A stretch of 64,000 nt of DNA from Paguma larvata (taxonomy: Eukaryota > Chordata > Mammalia > Carnivora > Viverridae), in assembly GCA_030068075.1 (NCBI GenBank), contig CM057841.1, forward strand, positions 49,951,030 through 50,015,029. Direction: 5' to 3'. This document shows, piece by piece, positions 35,673-47,700 of this stretch (positions are counted from its first letter, which is position 1; each line of letters starts with the position of its first letter). The notes beneath the pieces are model-generated. The model saw only the letters and a list, made by a program, of their open reading frames with translations. It ran no database searches and was not told where the DNA came from. Position numbers and translations under genes: made by a program.

Positions 35673-36756
35673 AAAAAGTGAAGATATAAACATTCACATA
35701 ATAAAATTATTTTTTAAAAGACCAATTTAAATCCATGCATTCTTTATGAATTTGCGATGTCATGAAAAAAGTAGTCATAACAAATTGAAGAATATCTCTT
35801 AGGCAAAGGAAATACATTTGAAACCTGATAGTATGCAGAGAACTCTTCATTTATAAGGTAATGTAACATCAACCCCATCCCTCATTTACTAACAGTCTGA
35901 AAAAAATGCCCTTTAAATACATAATTCCCCAGAAAGTCTTTATCCTAGGTTTTGAAAAAATTTCACTATGAGGAGCAAGACCAGACCAATATTATGGCGC
36001 TGTTAACTAATATTTAATTAATAGCAATGGTTCATGTTCTCTCAATGGCAATGATCCTAGGAAGGTATTTAAGGTACTCGGAACATTACAAAATAGTGTT
36101 CTGCCTGTTCTGTTACTGTACATACTTCCTATGTCTACATCTTACTTCATTTTACTAATTATTATAAAATTAATACATGTTCATTTGAAAAAAAAAAAAA
36201 ACACCCAGATGTGACTGGAATGTGCTAAAAATCCCATATCTCCCACCTTAGAATTTCCCTCGCCCTGTGTGAGAAAAAGCTGCTTAAAAGTTTGAATGTG
36301 CCAAGACATTTTTATTACATATATAAGCTAAGCTAAGCACCTTATATTTCTTCTTTATGTTCTTAAAATTTAAAAAGCTCATAAATCGATCAGATAAAAT
36401 GTGAACGATTGCCACGCGTCGACCTCCCCATTCCACTTACCTGTCTGTTGCCCCTGCCACCGTGCGTCTTTTCTCCTAATCCCGTAAGATGTCGAAAGCA
36501 TCACAGTGACATCTGTCTAAATCTGTGAATGTACATTAATGTTGAAAAAACATGAGATCTTTTGGAAGGTTATCTAATTCATCATCCAGCTGTTCACTGA
36601 AAGAAAACAAAATTGTATTCGCCTGCCAGTGGCATCCAGGAAAATAGACTCGAAGCGTCAGAGGGTCTGATTAGGACTGAATGCCAGTGGACCAGGGCCT
36701 CGATCCTGGATGCACGTAGTCCTGATTTGAAGAGCCTGGAAACACACACAGGCATG

Positions 36757-36758
<2 letters not shown>
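35673..36758. other. Intronic sequence, nothing recognised
   Basis: AT-rich, with an A-run at 36188-36201. No repeat or coding similarity recognised. Confidence 0.45.

Positions 36759-36759
<1 letters not shown>

Positions 36760-36821
<62 letters not shown>
36760..36821. repeat. (AC)31 microsatellite
   Basis: 62 bp of uninterrupted AC, preceded by AACACACACAGGCATGCGT. Uninterrupted tracts of this length are usually variable between individuals. Open frames through it on both strands (poly-V/C and poly-H/T) are not genes. Confidence 0.98.
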
Positions 36822-36824
<3 letters not shown>

Positions 36825-37109
36825 AATGCCCAGAGTATGAAATTTTGACCAGTGAGAAGGATGAAGCTTTCTGGAAGGGTCTGATGATCATAGTCAAAAT
36901 ACCTGTGGGAATAAGCAGTATTCTCCTCTTTATGTTCTGGGAAACAGTAAGAATGAGGGCCTAATATCTTTAAACCATACTAGATAACTGTCTCTGTCAT
37001 GGGAGATGCAGTGCACATTCGCACTTCACAGTTGACATGCTCGGAGAAGTTCTGTAAATAAGAAACCTGTTGAATTTTGTTTTGTTTTTAAGCCCAATCT
37101 TTCCCAGAC

Positions 37110-38130
37110 ATACACGTCCAACAGATATTTTTTTTGGGAACCATTTTGAGCCAAGCCATGTTCTAGGTGCTATGGATGGAGGGCATAGAAGACCTTCGCT
37201 TTCCTGGAGCTCTTTTTGTGGGATAAGATAAAGAAACAAACAATAATCAAACAGAAGAAGACCCCAAATAATGAGTAATATGAAGAAAGTAAAATAGGAA
37301 GTAAGATGCGAGGGCGTGCCAGGTACATTGCTTTTGAAGCTGTGGTCAGCAAGGGCCTGACTTAGGGGGTCATATTTGACCAAAGCCTGAAATGGCAAGA
37401 GATGCTGGTTGTGCAGAGACCTTGAGGAGAGAACTTACAGAGCAGCAGGGACAGCTGGTGCAAAGGCCCTAAGCAGGACCGATCTTGGTTGTTCTAGGGG
37501 GTCCAGTGCGGCACACGCATCATGGAGTGTGTTGTCAAGGAATGTATGTTTGATGAGGAGCTTGGATTTTGTTCTAAGTTGTAAAGAAAGCAGCTGGGGT
37601 TACATGGTTTAATTTACCTTTAAAATTAAATTTTTTAAAAAAATATTTATTTATTTTTGACAGAGAGCCCGAGAGTGGGGGAGGGGCAGAAAGAGAGGGA
37701 GACACAGAATCTGAAACAGGCTCCAGGCTCCAAGGTGTCAGCACAGAGCCTGATGCGGGGCTCGAACTTATGAACTGTGAGATCATGACCTGAGCCGAAT
37801 TCAGATGCTTAACCGACTGAGCCACCCAGGTGCCCCACCTTTATAAAAAATTTTTTGACTGCTCAGAGAGGAAGAGATTAGGGCTGCAGATAGGGATGGT
37901 GACAGGGAACAGAAGAACAAAAAGATGAGGAGGAGGTCATTGAGGTAGTTCTGGTGAGAGAATGCTTTGTTGAACTCGGGTGGTCATAACTGAGATGAAG
38001 AGAGGTGCCCAGATTTGGGATAGAGTTTGGAGGCGCCATCACAGAGCCGCCTGTGCTGTGTGAGCCTGAGAGCTGGCGTGTGGAATATTGGTGGGTGGGA
38101 GTAAGAAGTAGAGAATTGATTGATAAGGGG
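37110..38130 (+). repeat. Ancient mammalian repeat (growth of the 'CCATGTTCTAGGTGCTATGG' family), interrupted by a SINE
   Basis: Text such as AGCCATGTTCTAGGTGCTATG, 'AAAATAGGAAGTAAGATGCG', 'GGTGCAAAGGCCCTAAGCAG', 'TTGGATTTTGTTCTAAGTTG' and 'GGTGAGAGAATGCTTTGTTG' follows a known long ancient repeat (increase in weight-of-copies text 'gcaaaggccctgaggcagga', 'ggattttattctaagtgcaatgg'). I do not assign a formal name. A second, shorter copy may be at 13250-13640. Confidence 0.5.
37636..37836 (-). mobile_element. Felid CAN-type SINE, minus strand
   Basis: TATTTATTTATTTTTGACAG at the tail, GGAGACACAGAATCTGAAAC, GTGAGATCATGACCTGAGCC, and head ACTGAGCCACCCAGGTGCCCC. Flank ACCTTTA is repeated at 37616 and 37837. 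Nested in the ancient repeat at 37110-38130. Confidence 0.95.
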
Positions 38131-39429
38131 AGTCAAATCAAATTAATTTGACTATGAAATACCCAGACTTTTAAAAAATTGCATTAGAAATTATTTTGGT
38201 AAATGCTCCTAAAGGGATATTAGTTAAACAGGAAGAAAAGTAGGTAAATGAGCAGTCTCCCTGCATATTGGTATTCCTAATGCATTTGCCTTTCTCTTGT
38301 GCAGTCTACGTGAGGATGACCTTGTTTGTTGATCTGGTCATTGTCAGCAGACCTACCAAGAGCCTGAATAGATCCCTTATTTTGTTCCTGCATTTGCTGA
38401 TTGTTATAGTTGATAAAAAAATCAAAAAGGAGGAGAAGGAGAAAAATGCAGTAGGAGGAAGGGAGGATGGGTAGTGGAGGAGGAGAAGAAATTAAAAAAA
38501 ATAAATTATTGAGAACAACTTCGGCTTCCCCTACCTTTTTCATACATGAAGTCTTACCATTCGTCACGGAGGGGAAAAGTAAAGCTGCTCAGGTGTTAGA
38601 TGCTATGGTATGTGACTTTTGCAGGTGCACTACCTGTAGGCAGATGCATCTTGATTTTGCGAAAGGAAGGTAGCTCTTGGTCTTATCATACAACAGTTTT
38701 ACAAATACCAGAGGGTTATATTCCACCTTTCTGACCTTTCATTTCCTCATCTGCACTTTGTGCTAGCTTAGCGTCATTCTCAAGGTCTTTCTAGCTTTCA
38801 GATTCTAGAGTCTGTAGGTCTAATTGTAGGTCTTTCCAATTATTGCTTCTAATTTCCCTTAACAGTCTTTTTTTTTTTTTTAATACCGGACAGTGCAGTG
38901 GTTGAACAGCCTGTTTTCAGAGTGTAGTTCTATAGTTCTGAATGGCATGTTGGGTGATGCTTTCGTTTATGTTACCAAGAGGAGGAAATGAAACAATGGA
39001 AACTGGTTCCTAACTTTTATCACTCATCAGTGATGCAGGCAGCTTCTTTGCTGAATCAGATCCTCCTCTTTTAATACCGGGAGAAGATTTTCTCAATTTT
39101 TTTGTGCCCTTCACAATGTTAATACCTTTTAAGTATAATTTGCGCTTTGGAGAAACAAAGTTTATTGAGGGTATCGTGTTGAAAGCTGACTTAATGGAGA
39201 AGGTGGAATTTTCATCTACTCTCAAAATAAAGAAAAGCGTGAGCAATCATTTCTTCTGTGGAAAGAGGGACATTACAATGTAACTGGAAATATGATTTTC
39301 TTGGAGAAGGCAGCCATTTTCATAGTTAAAAAAAAGACAAAGCAGACATCGCTTGTAGACACCATAGGTCACAAGGTGAAATAGATAGTCTCCAAATGCA
39401 TTGATTTCCTTCTTTCCCTTTTCTTTTAG
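38131..39429. other. End of the upstream intron
   Basis: Contains a purine-rich stretch (38420-38500) and a T-run (38868-38882). It ends in the pyrimidine tract and AG that precede exon A. No earlier exon seen. Confidence 0.5.
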
Positions 39430-39669
<240 letters not shown>

Positions 39670-39707
39670 TAGAGAGATGGGAAAACAGGAATGATTCTTG
39701 TGGAAAG

Positions 39708-39710
<3 letters not shown>

Positions 39711-39746
<36 letters not shown>
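39711..39746. repeat. (TG)18 microsatellite
   Basis: 36 bp of uninterrupted TG, 134 bp after the exon A donor. CA/TG repeats just inside an intron can influence splicing in some genes; there is no direct evidence here. Confidence 0.98.
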
Positions 39747-39747
<1 letters not shown>

Positions 39748-40279
39748 CCGTGCATGGCAATATTGACTTTAGCATTTAGTGTTATATTTTAAATCAGAAA
39801 TGGAAGCATTCTATCGATAGATCAATCCTTACTGAGATAGGTACAGACAGATATCTGTTTATGGACATACACGAATCCATTTATCCACATCTAATGTTAT
39901 TAACTAGATCCTAACTTTAAAATATTAGAGTTTCCCCCTCCATCTGATGATGTTTCGCTGAGGCACCCTGAATTTAATAAAAGATAACAGCATTCCATTT
40001 AGTATAACCCGTCAAATGTTAGGGCACCGAAGAATGTTGGTGTCTCTAGCCTAAAAATAATATGCCACCTACCTCACTTATAAATACACTGTGCCCTCAG
40101 CATAAACTCAGAGAAAAAGTAAAGACCTCTGCTAAAATATAAAATGTGTTTGAAATACTTTCACATAAAAAATGATAGAAACCACAGATTTCACTTAGTC
40201 TGCTCTTAATGAAGCATTTTATTATATCTTTTTGTGGGGCAGGGGCCTAAGAGTTATTGATAGCCTACCTCAAGCCACA

Positions 40280-40425
40280 CCATCCTGTTAGATGCTCTTT
40301 TATTATAGAACAGTGAGTTAGTTAATATGATCTACAATTATCAGATGAGCAGTCTGAGGTTTGGAGAGATTCAGTAATTTGCCCAGTGTCTCACGCCTAG
40401 TACACGGAAGAATCCGGAAAAGAGC
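40280..40425 (-). repeat. MIR-like relic, minus strand
   Basis: 'ATTATCAGATGAGCAGTCTG AGG', 'GGAGAGATTCAGTAATTTGC CCAGTGTCTCACGCC' match the reverse MIR order (cagatgaggaaactgagg, agttacttgcccaaggtcac). Confidence 0.6.
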
Positions 40426-40429
40426 TTGA

Positions 40430-41160
40430 GATGGTCCGGTTCCTCTATATCACTATTTAGCTAAAAGCTAAAGCTTGTTAGCCACTAAAGCTTTTGTCAC
40501 ACATAGTTTATCACTGTTCGATGTAAGTCCAGTTAGGTTCTGGTTCACTTTGTCTGCATGCAGGCAAGGCAGGCCGTGCAGAGGGCAGGTGACATGTTGA
40601 TGTCGTCGAAACTGTGTCAGACGGACAAACCGTGTTGTCCGGACTGCACATCTCCTCGCAGTAGTTACTGATGTTCCTGGCATCCTCGTCTCCCACCCTA
40701 GGTAACTGACCAGCCTTTTGTTCCCGCCGGAGCCTGCAGACTAGCGATCACAGTGTGAATATCAACAGTAATCAGAATCACAGCAATAGCACTCATTTTA
40801 ATAGGATTAAATTTTTTATAAATTGCAGAAGTAGCAACGTTTTCTTGAGTGCTTATTACAGTATTATATTAACAGTTTATAATTTTTTTAAATGTCCAGG
40901 TAAATATTATGATGTTACTACTCCATCCCACTACTTTGCAAACGGGGAGGCTCAAAGCTCAGGCACTGGGACTTGCCGAAAGCACGCTGATGGGGAGTGA
41001 CGGGTTTGCAGCCGGATCTGCCGGACTCCGGAACCCCCATGCAGGCGCAGGCTCCGCCCAGCTGTTGATTCGCAGAGATGAGCCAGGGTGGCGTACTTCT
41101 CGCTGTCGGCCGGTACTTCTCTGTCTCCAACAGCCCAGCTTAGCTGTTCCTCTTACGCAT
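40430..41160. other. CpG-enriched intronic segment containing a MIR-like piece
   Basis: Bases 40540-40745 and 40960-41115 hold roughly twenty CpG sites in a CpG-poor intron (for example TGATGTCGTCGAAACTG, GCCGGATCTGCCGGACTCCGG, CTCGCTGTCGGCCGG). 40840-41030 resembles a minus-strand MIR (CTTGAGTGCTTATTACAG, 'CTTTGCAAACGGGGAGGC'). No exon is recognised. See findings. Confidence 0.5.
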
Positions 41161-41394
41161 TAGCTCCTCCTTCACAATGATCCGTTTGAATAAAATCACC
41201 TTTAAAAAAATGTCCCACCCCAAATTATAATTCAGAAACACAGAACCCAGATGGTCCATCTTATTTGTGTTTGGATTGTAGAGTTTTACAAACCACATGC
41301 CGCACCATAGATAATTAGCAAAACAAACTTCAGATGCTTCATATTCATAGTTACATCTCTACTTACTCAGGGCATCCACCTTGAAAAATATTTA

Positions 41395-41590
41395 TTTATC
41401 ACAGTTTAAAAATAGCTAATAATTCTTGAGCTCTTACTCTGTGTCAGATACAGTTTTTAATAGACGTTCTAATTTCATCCTAAAAATCACCCATTTAATA
41501 GAGTCTTAGAAATATTAAACAGGTTTCCCAGTTGCACACCCTTGGTACACATTCAGTCTGGGATGTAAATTCAACATTCGTTGAAAAGGA
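41395..41590 (-). repeat. MIR-like relic, minus strand
   Basis: 'TAATAATTCTTGAGCTCTTA CTCTGTGTCAGATACAG', then 'TTCATCCTAAAAATCACC' and a C-rich end fit reverse MIR with many changes. Confidence 0.55.
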
Positions 41591-42129
41591 CTATTGACAT
41601 CGTTTTTCCAAAACTAAAGCGCCACTCATAATGTCCCCCCAAAAGGGACTGCTGAGGAACAGGGTCTTTTGAGTTCTTTGCTGCCGTGTGCTTCACGATG
41701 ACTCAAATCTCCCTCCGCTTTCATCGATCTGCAGCCCTGTGGAACATTCTTTTTCCTGTGACTTCATTTGCTGTCTCTTGCAGTGAGCACAGTGTCCACG
41801 CCTTCAGTCAGCCTCATTTTTTCATTGACCCACAGTTGAATACAGGGAGCCAACAAGATTTTTAAGTTCAAACATAAACACGTTTGGTAAAATGGTATGA
41901 CAGGACTCAGTATAAAATGGCTGTTGTATAATTTTGGATAAGAGAAAAAATAATAAACAATGGAAAAGTATAATCCTAGACAACCTAAAAGGACCTCAAA
42001 ATGGGTTGGGCCCAAGTGCCTTATTGAGTGTATTTGATCAAATATATTTTAATTCTTCAGTTGTAGTTGTATTATCCACCTGTTAATGGTCTCAGCCTTG
42101 CAGACTGTGAATTTACTGAAGCATGATTC

Positions 42130-42260
42130 TATGTAACTATCATTTATTAAATAGTTAATAGTATCAGATATTTTCTTGTTAGGCATTTTCTGATTTAGTC
42201 CTAACAACACAGTGAAGTAGGGACAAGAGTATTACCATTTTCTGCAGGAGTAAGAGGAGA
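42130..42260 (-). repeat. MIR-like relic, minus strand
   Basis: 'AACTATCATTTATTAAATAG', 'ATTTAGTCCTAACAACACAG', 'TGAAGTAGGGACAAGAGTAT TACCATTTTCTGCAGGAG' follow reverse MIR spacing. Confidence 0.5.
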
Positions 42261-43970
42261 GGAGCAGAATCGTCTGCTGAACGAGCCCATGGTTTGCTCT
42301 GAGTTCTGATACAGAAATATGTGGAAACCCCCACCCCCCTTGTCCTCAGAAGGAAGAGCTGCAGGAGCTATTCGCACAAGAACACAACCGCAAGATTCTG
42401 TCTGCCACTCCCAGATCTAGGATCAGTCTGGGTTTTCTTCAGATGCACAAGGCCATTCTCCTACAATCCCTGTAAAATAGAAAAAGTGGTGTTGGGGAGT
42501 GGTCAGGGTCTCTTTCCTAGATCACAGTCACAGCATTCCTGTTCATGCTGGCAATCGCAAGAGCCTCTTGGGAAAGCCTGGAGGACTGCATGCAACCCAC
42601 AGCCTTGTGTCCACATCGTTCACACCAAGTTAATGTGACTTTTTTCTGGGCTTTGCCTGAGTCACTTACTCAAGAGTGCTGTAAACCAGGGTGCTTCAAG
42701 TCTCCTGACATGGGGGAAAGTGAGCCTTAGAGAAATTAAGAACTTTGTCCAACATTACACAGGCTGCCTTTGTGAGATCTAAGATTTAAATTCACATCCA
42801 TTACTTTCCGAAGCCAATGCTCTTGACAACTCTATGAATCATACATGTGTTCGCCTTTTAAGTATTTATTGACACTTGCTGAAAGAGAATTCTACTAGGT
42901 ATTGGGTGTAGGGAGAAATTCTAAAATAATGTGGATTTCTTAATAAATGGGAATTATTATATATAATGATTTTTTTGCATTCTAATTCTAGGTATATTCA
43001 ATATAGTCCTTTTACTCTATACAACAAAGCACAAACACAACATCATCTAAAATGCTATAAAGTTGCAAAACACAAAGCAAAATTTATAGTACTGACTGTA
43101 CAATAAAAACCAAAAAAGCTTGTACACACTGCCGAGGTAACCTGCAAGACCCCCGTGAATAACAGCTCCGGCACGGGATCCGCGATGACCCTTGCGGAGC
43201 TAGCTCTCAACTTGCTTGTTAATTTCAGAGAGAGAAAGAGAGATGTGGGATGTGAGGGTGCGTGCATGAGTACATGTGAAAACAGAGCCATTTGTGGCAA
43301 CTAATACCAGGTGTTTGACTCCTAGAAAGGGCAATGTCATAAAAATTACACAAACTCAGTGTAAAATATGGTAGCATGAGTGTAGGATGATTGAGAAGTT
43401 GAGATTAGTGTAAGAACGCTTACAGCAACAGGTTTGAATCTCAAGTGCAGATATTTTCTCTTGAGAGGCTGGGAGGACAGTCCAAATAGGGAAAGGGGCG
43501 GACCCTTATCAAGCACAGAGACGACAGTTGCTCGGAGGGTTGGTTTTTATTGGCGAATGGTCTTTCAGGCTGAAAATAAGGGCACACACATGTCAGGAGG
43601 CTTCTGGTCTCACGTGTGCAAGCGACGGTGAGGATCTGACTACCAACAATCAGGAGAGAGGCTTCTGTTGATGCACATCAGACTCAAATATACCGAGGAT
43701 GTGGATTCAGAGATCTTAGTGACTGCACAGGAGGGTCCCTGAGTTATCGGATTTGAACAAGCATCTGGAACGTGGCGCCATGTGCTGGCGGGGCAGTGGA
43801 GAATGAGTGAGTTCTGAAAGGGCACAGGACAGAGAATTAATTCCACTGTTGGCTCATTGAATTCAAGCCTGGGGAATTCCGAAGGTTGGAATGCTAAACC
43901 CTCTGAGTTGAAGATATATAATTGAAAGCTACATGAATATCATTGTTATTAAATCATAACTTTCCACTTA
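42261..43970. other. Intronic sequence, mostly unrecognised
   Basis: 42700-42835 is probably another minus-strand MIR fragment (GAGCCTTAGAGAAATTAAGA ACTTTG, then 'ACACAGGCTGCC'). A small CpG-rich patch lies at 43140-43200. No exon recognised. Confidence 0.4.
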
Positions 43971-43988
43971 CAGAATGACTGTTTTTAA

Positions 43989-44207
43989 AAAAATTTTTTT
44001 TACATTCATTTATTTTTGAGACGCAGAGAAAGACAGAGCACAAGTGGGGGAGGAGCAGAGAGAGAGGGAGACACAGAAATGGAAGCAGGCTCCAGGTTCT
44101 GAGCTGTTAGCACCCGAGTTCGACGCAGGGCTCCAACTCAGAAACCATGAGATCATGACCTGAGCCGAAGTCAGATGCTTAACTGACTGAGCCACCCAGG
44201 TGCCCTG
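43989..44207 (-). mobile_element. Felid CAN-type SINE, minus strand
   Basis: TTCATTTATTTTTGAGACGC at the tail, GCAGGCTCCAGGTTCTGAGC, CATGAGATCATGACCTGAGC and head ACTGAGCCACCCAGGTGCCC. Duplication AGAATGACTGTT (43972) against AGAATTACTGTT (44208), one mismatch. Confidence 0.95.
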
Positions 44208-44224
44208 AGAATTACTGTTAATAA

Positions 44225-47200
44225 TAACAGTATAAATAACAGTTGTGTTCAGACAACTGCTCATGTCTTCGAAAAGGAGAAATGCATTTTTATCATCTTT
44301 AAAGCAGGTCTTTAACACTGTTTTTCAGGTAGCATGCCTTTTTATGCCGCCCCCCTCCTTGTGCCTAATGCATGTGTTCACTGAAGTTCTAGGTCCAAGC
44401 TGCTCTGATGAATATTGTAGAGACAGTGGCTATTGTGAGAGCCACACATAATTTTATTAGCCTCCGTCTGGGTGAGTTAGGGCAGTAACTTGTTATGAAG
44501 GTACATCAAGTGAATGGAAAATCCATATCAAAGAGCATGTTCCACTTTTATGTCGGAAAACTTGGAAGTTGTTTCCTGAGTAATGAGAGAAGCAAGAAGC
44601 TAAATTTTATGGGTTCAAAGAGAAAGTATAAATTTCAGATGCCTTGGCCATAGCAGCCGTAAACATGTTTATAGATCTAGACGAGAGAGGTAGGTAAGGA
44701 AATAACTTATGGAAGAAAGAACAAGAAAGGAAAACGTTTGGTGATAAAGAAACACCACCCTACGGAATGTCCCACAGGAAAGTAAACAAGGGTAAACAAA
44801 GGCAGAGGAAGGAGACAAAACTGAGTGGAAGCAACTCTGTCTGAGATGTCCTTGGGAAGTGGCCATTAAGCCACAGGAGATAGTGGTGTTTAATGGTGGA
44901 TGAATTGCTGTGATAGTTGCCCTCGGTATAAATACAGAGTTCCTTCTCTCTAGTTCTTCTGTAAACATCCTCGCTTTGCAATCTGGGATATTCCTTTCCT
45001 CATCCTCAGCAGAAAAAGAGCATCAAGCTGCCCGACCGCACTGAGCGATTTCCATTTCTTCAACACGCCATGATTTCATGATTTTTGTAGACTTGGGATG
45101 TTTGCACAGTGCCCAGGGGAATCACATGTGCAAGTTTCGCTTGTCTACCTAGATGAGTCTTTCACTCAACACCTTTTCTCAGCATAGAAATCACTGTCCC
45201 CAACAGCTTCACTGACACCTCGCTTTTGGGTCAAAGGACATTTCCGCCTGCTCCTGGAACACCCATTCTGCTCCCAGTCATACCATGCGCACAATACACT
45301 GGATTGTAGTCAGCTGTTCCTTCTTGGTTCTGAGTCTTCTGGATCTGTGAACGAACAAAGGGAGGAGGGGTTGGTGAGCCTCAGGAAGGCTTTTCCTGTC
45401 CACCTGGAGATGCGTGCAGCCCGTGAAAGATCAGACGTAGAACTCGGGAGGACTGAGAAGATCGGAAGAGAACAAATACGTAGAAGTATGGAAACTACAT
45501 AGAATATAGAAACTGCTGTGTTTATTTGCTTAAATCCAGACCGATTTAGGAGAAAATTATGGATTCTGTTTAACAAATGGAAGTAAAACTCATACCAACT
45601 TAATAAAAATGTGCTTTTTACTGTGTAAAAAATATTGGAAGTTGGGACTGCTTGTATCAGTAGATTTGAGTTTGGAAAACACATTAATAGGAAATGCAAG
45701 AAAGGAGGCTGAGAAGTTCAGCTACTAACACTGAAAACTGACTCCGAGTCTTCTGTCTATTCAGGACCACGTGTCTGGCTAGGGGGAGAAATGAAAAGCA
45801 GTAAATTTGTTAGGTTTACTCTAAAGAATAGTTCTAATTGAACTCAATACATATTTATGAAGCAGCTCCCCTGTGTTAACAGCTAAAAACTTGACCGAGG
45901 TGAATTACGTACAGTCCCAGCACTCAGACTGTTTATCAACTGGTACTGTAGCTGAGGAATCCTAGCTTATTCTGGAGTTTGAAAAAGAAGATAGATTCTG
46001 GTGGGCCTAAAATCAAAGAGGATAAATTCTAATTCTTTGCAGAATTGTTAGTCTTAAGATTTTAATCTGATGGTAAATGTGATTATATTAAAATGAAAAT
46101 AAGGTGAGCTATTATGATACCAGGAAAAAAAAAAAAAGCAGCTATGAAACCTACCAGGACTATGTCACAAGAACTCAGAGCCTGCCGAGGAGGCCCTCAC
46201 TGACCGAAACTGGAAATATTGTAGCATCAGTAAGGATAGCAGCTGCAGTTCCCCAACATATTAAATATGTTTAAGTGAATGGGTTCATGAGGATACTAAA
46301 ACACGAAAACCAAATTGGTTACCTATGAGAGAGATGAAGGAACCAACTCATTATTTTGAAAACTAATAAATGAAGGGAAACATAAGAATTTATCTTACTT
46401 TCCCTGTGTGATCTGTACTTCAAGGCACAGATCAAATAGAAGAACCAAATAGAACATGAGGGAGAATTTCTCTTTAAAGGTACATTCCTGGTAATGAACA
46501 GAGGGAATAATAGAATTAGCCTAGTCCCACTTTGTAACCCTAAATAAATTAATAGACCAAGTCAATGACTATAAAAGTTCACAAAAAGTTCAGTACCAGT
46601 CACAGCAGCCACTTTTATTGGACTATCTTGCTACAGCAGTATCATTGGATAGAAAATATACAGGAAAAAAACCTCCTTCAGGGCTCTGAAGTTCTACTGA
46701 AAACCGGATGAAATTTGACAAGATTTGATCTTGAGAGAAGGAAAGCAAATTTTGGAGATCCGTGTTTAACTGACTTTTTCCTAAAAACACATCCTAGTTT
46801 GCAGGGCATCATAATGCTCAAGTAGACAAGTAGCCAGATTTTACTGGGCTGAGGAGGCCGAGTTCAGGGTTGCCAGAGTGGCTAGGAATTTAGGGGGGAA
46901 TCCGGAAAAGAAGGGGGTCAGAGAGGGAGTGCCTCAACCCCTGCATAGAAACTCCCCTTCAGTCCGCAGCTGACCCATGACCAGCACATCCTAAAGATGG
47001 GGTACCAAGGAGCTCAGGAGAGAGCAGGATGGGAGATCCAGGGGCTAAAGACTTCCGCATCTGCCTCATGCTGGAAGGAACACTTTTGGAAAAAATCAAT
47101 CCTGCCAATTTACAGGGACTTGTTGGACATCTTGGGCTTTTAACTGAAAAGCCAGAGGGTGTTGCTTTAGGAGTAAAGACCAATCTGAATCAAATGATAT

Positions 47201-47604
47201 GTCCTAGGACTAAAGACAAAACCAAAATAGATCCTTCCCAACAAAACCTGTAACCAAGCTTTCACAGGGTGAGGGTGATCCGTGGACCTCTTCTATCTCC
47301 TTCGCCACCACCATCCCTCCCTCCCCAGACTCCCCCAACTTCTCCTCACCCCTCCCCAAACTTGTGTCCTCCCTTCCCCACCTCCTCCTCCTTTCCTGAT
47401 CCTACACACATTTACAAAGGTGGGCATCTACTCAGAGGAAGTTTCAGTTCCTCAAAGTGTTGGCCCCAGTCAACAACCTAATTCACATCTCTCTGTTCAA
47501 AACTACCGTGCAACCTCCCCTTTTCCCTCATGCTCCACTTAGAGTTTGTAAATATATCTGTACACATGGGATGAGTTGCTTGACGTCTTTCCTTTCCTTC
47601 AGAC
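44225..47604. other. Intronic sequence, nothing secure
   Basis: About 3.4 kb. An A-run lies at 46124-46136. 46840-47250 has a higher-complexity look, possibly 5' or internal sequence of an old LINE or ERV that I cannot place. 47290-47400 is a C/T-rich tract. Frames in this block are short and unsupported. Confidence 0.4.
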
Positions 47605-47700
47605 TGAGGGATCCTTGAGGACAGCATGTGTTCACTGTTGTAACACCAGCTGCTGCCATAGGAGTTGACACAGTCAATGCTCCGTGATTATTTGCTACAT
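47605..47700 (+). repeat. L2-like LINE 3' end, plus strand
   Basis: 'GGGATCCTTGAGGACAGCAT' then 'GTTGACACAGTCAATGCTCC' follows the L2 tail (gagggcagggac, then cacagtaggtgctc). Confidence 0.5.

Noticed and set aside
36594..36840. Frames with long poly-V/C or poly-H/T
   Set aside because: Translation of the (AC)31 microsatellite, not a protein.
1..39429. An upstream CNTNAP4 exon (rest of F5/8C domain)
   Set aside because: I looked for discoidin motifs and a donor in the phase needed for exon A and found none; the intron is simply long. A missed short exon cannot be fully excluded by eye.
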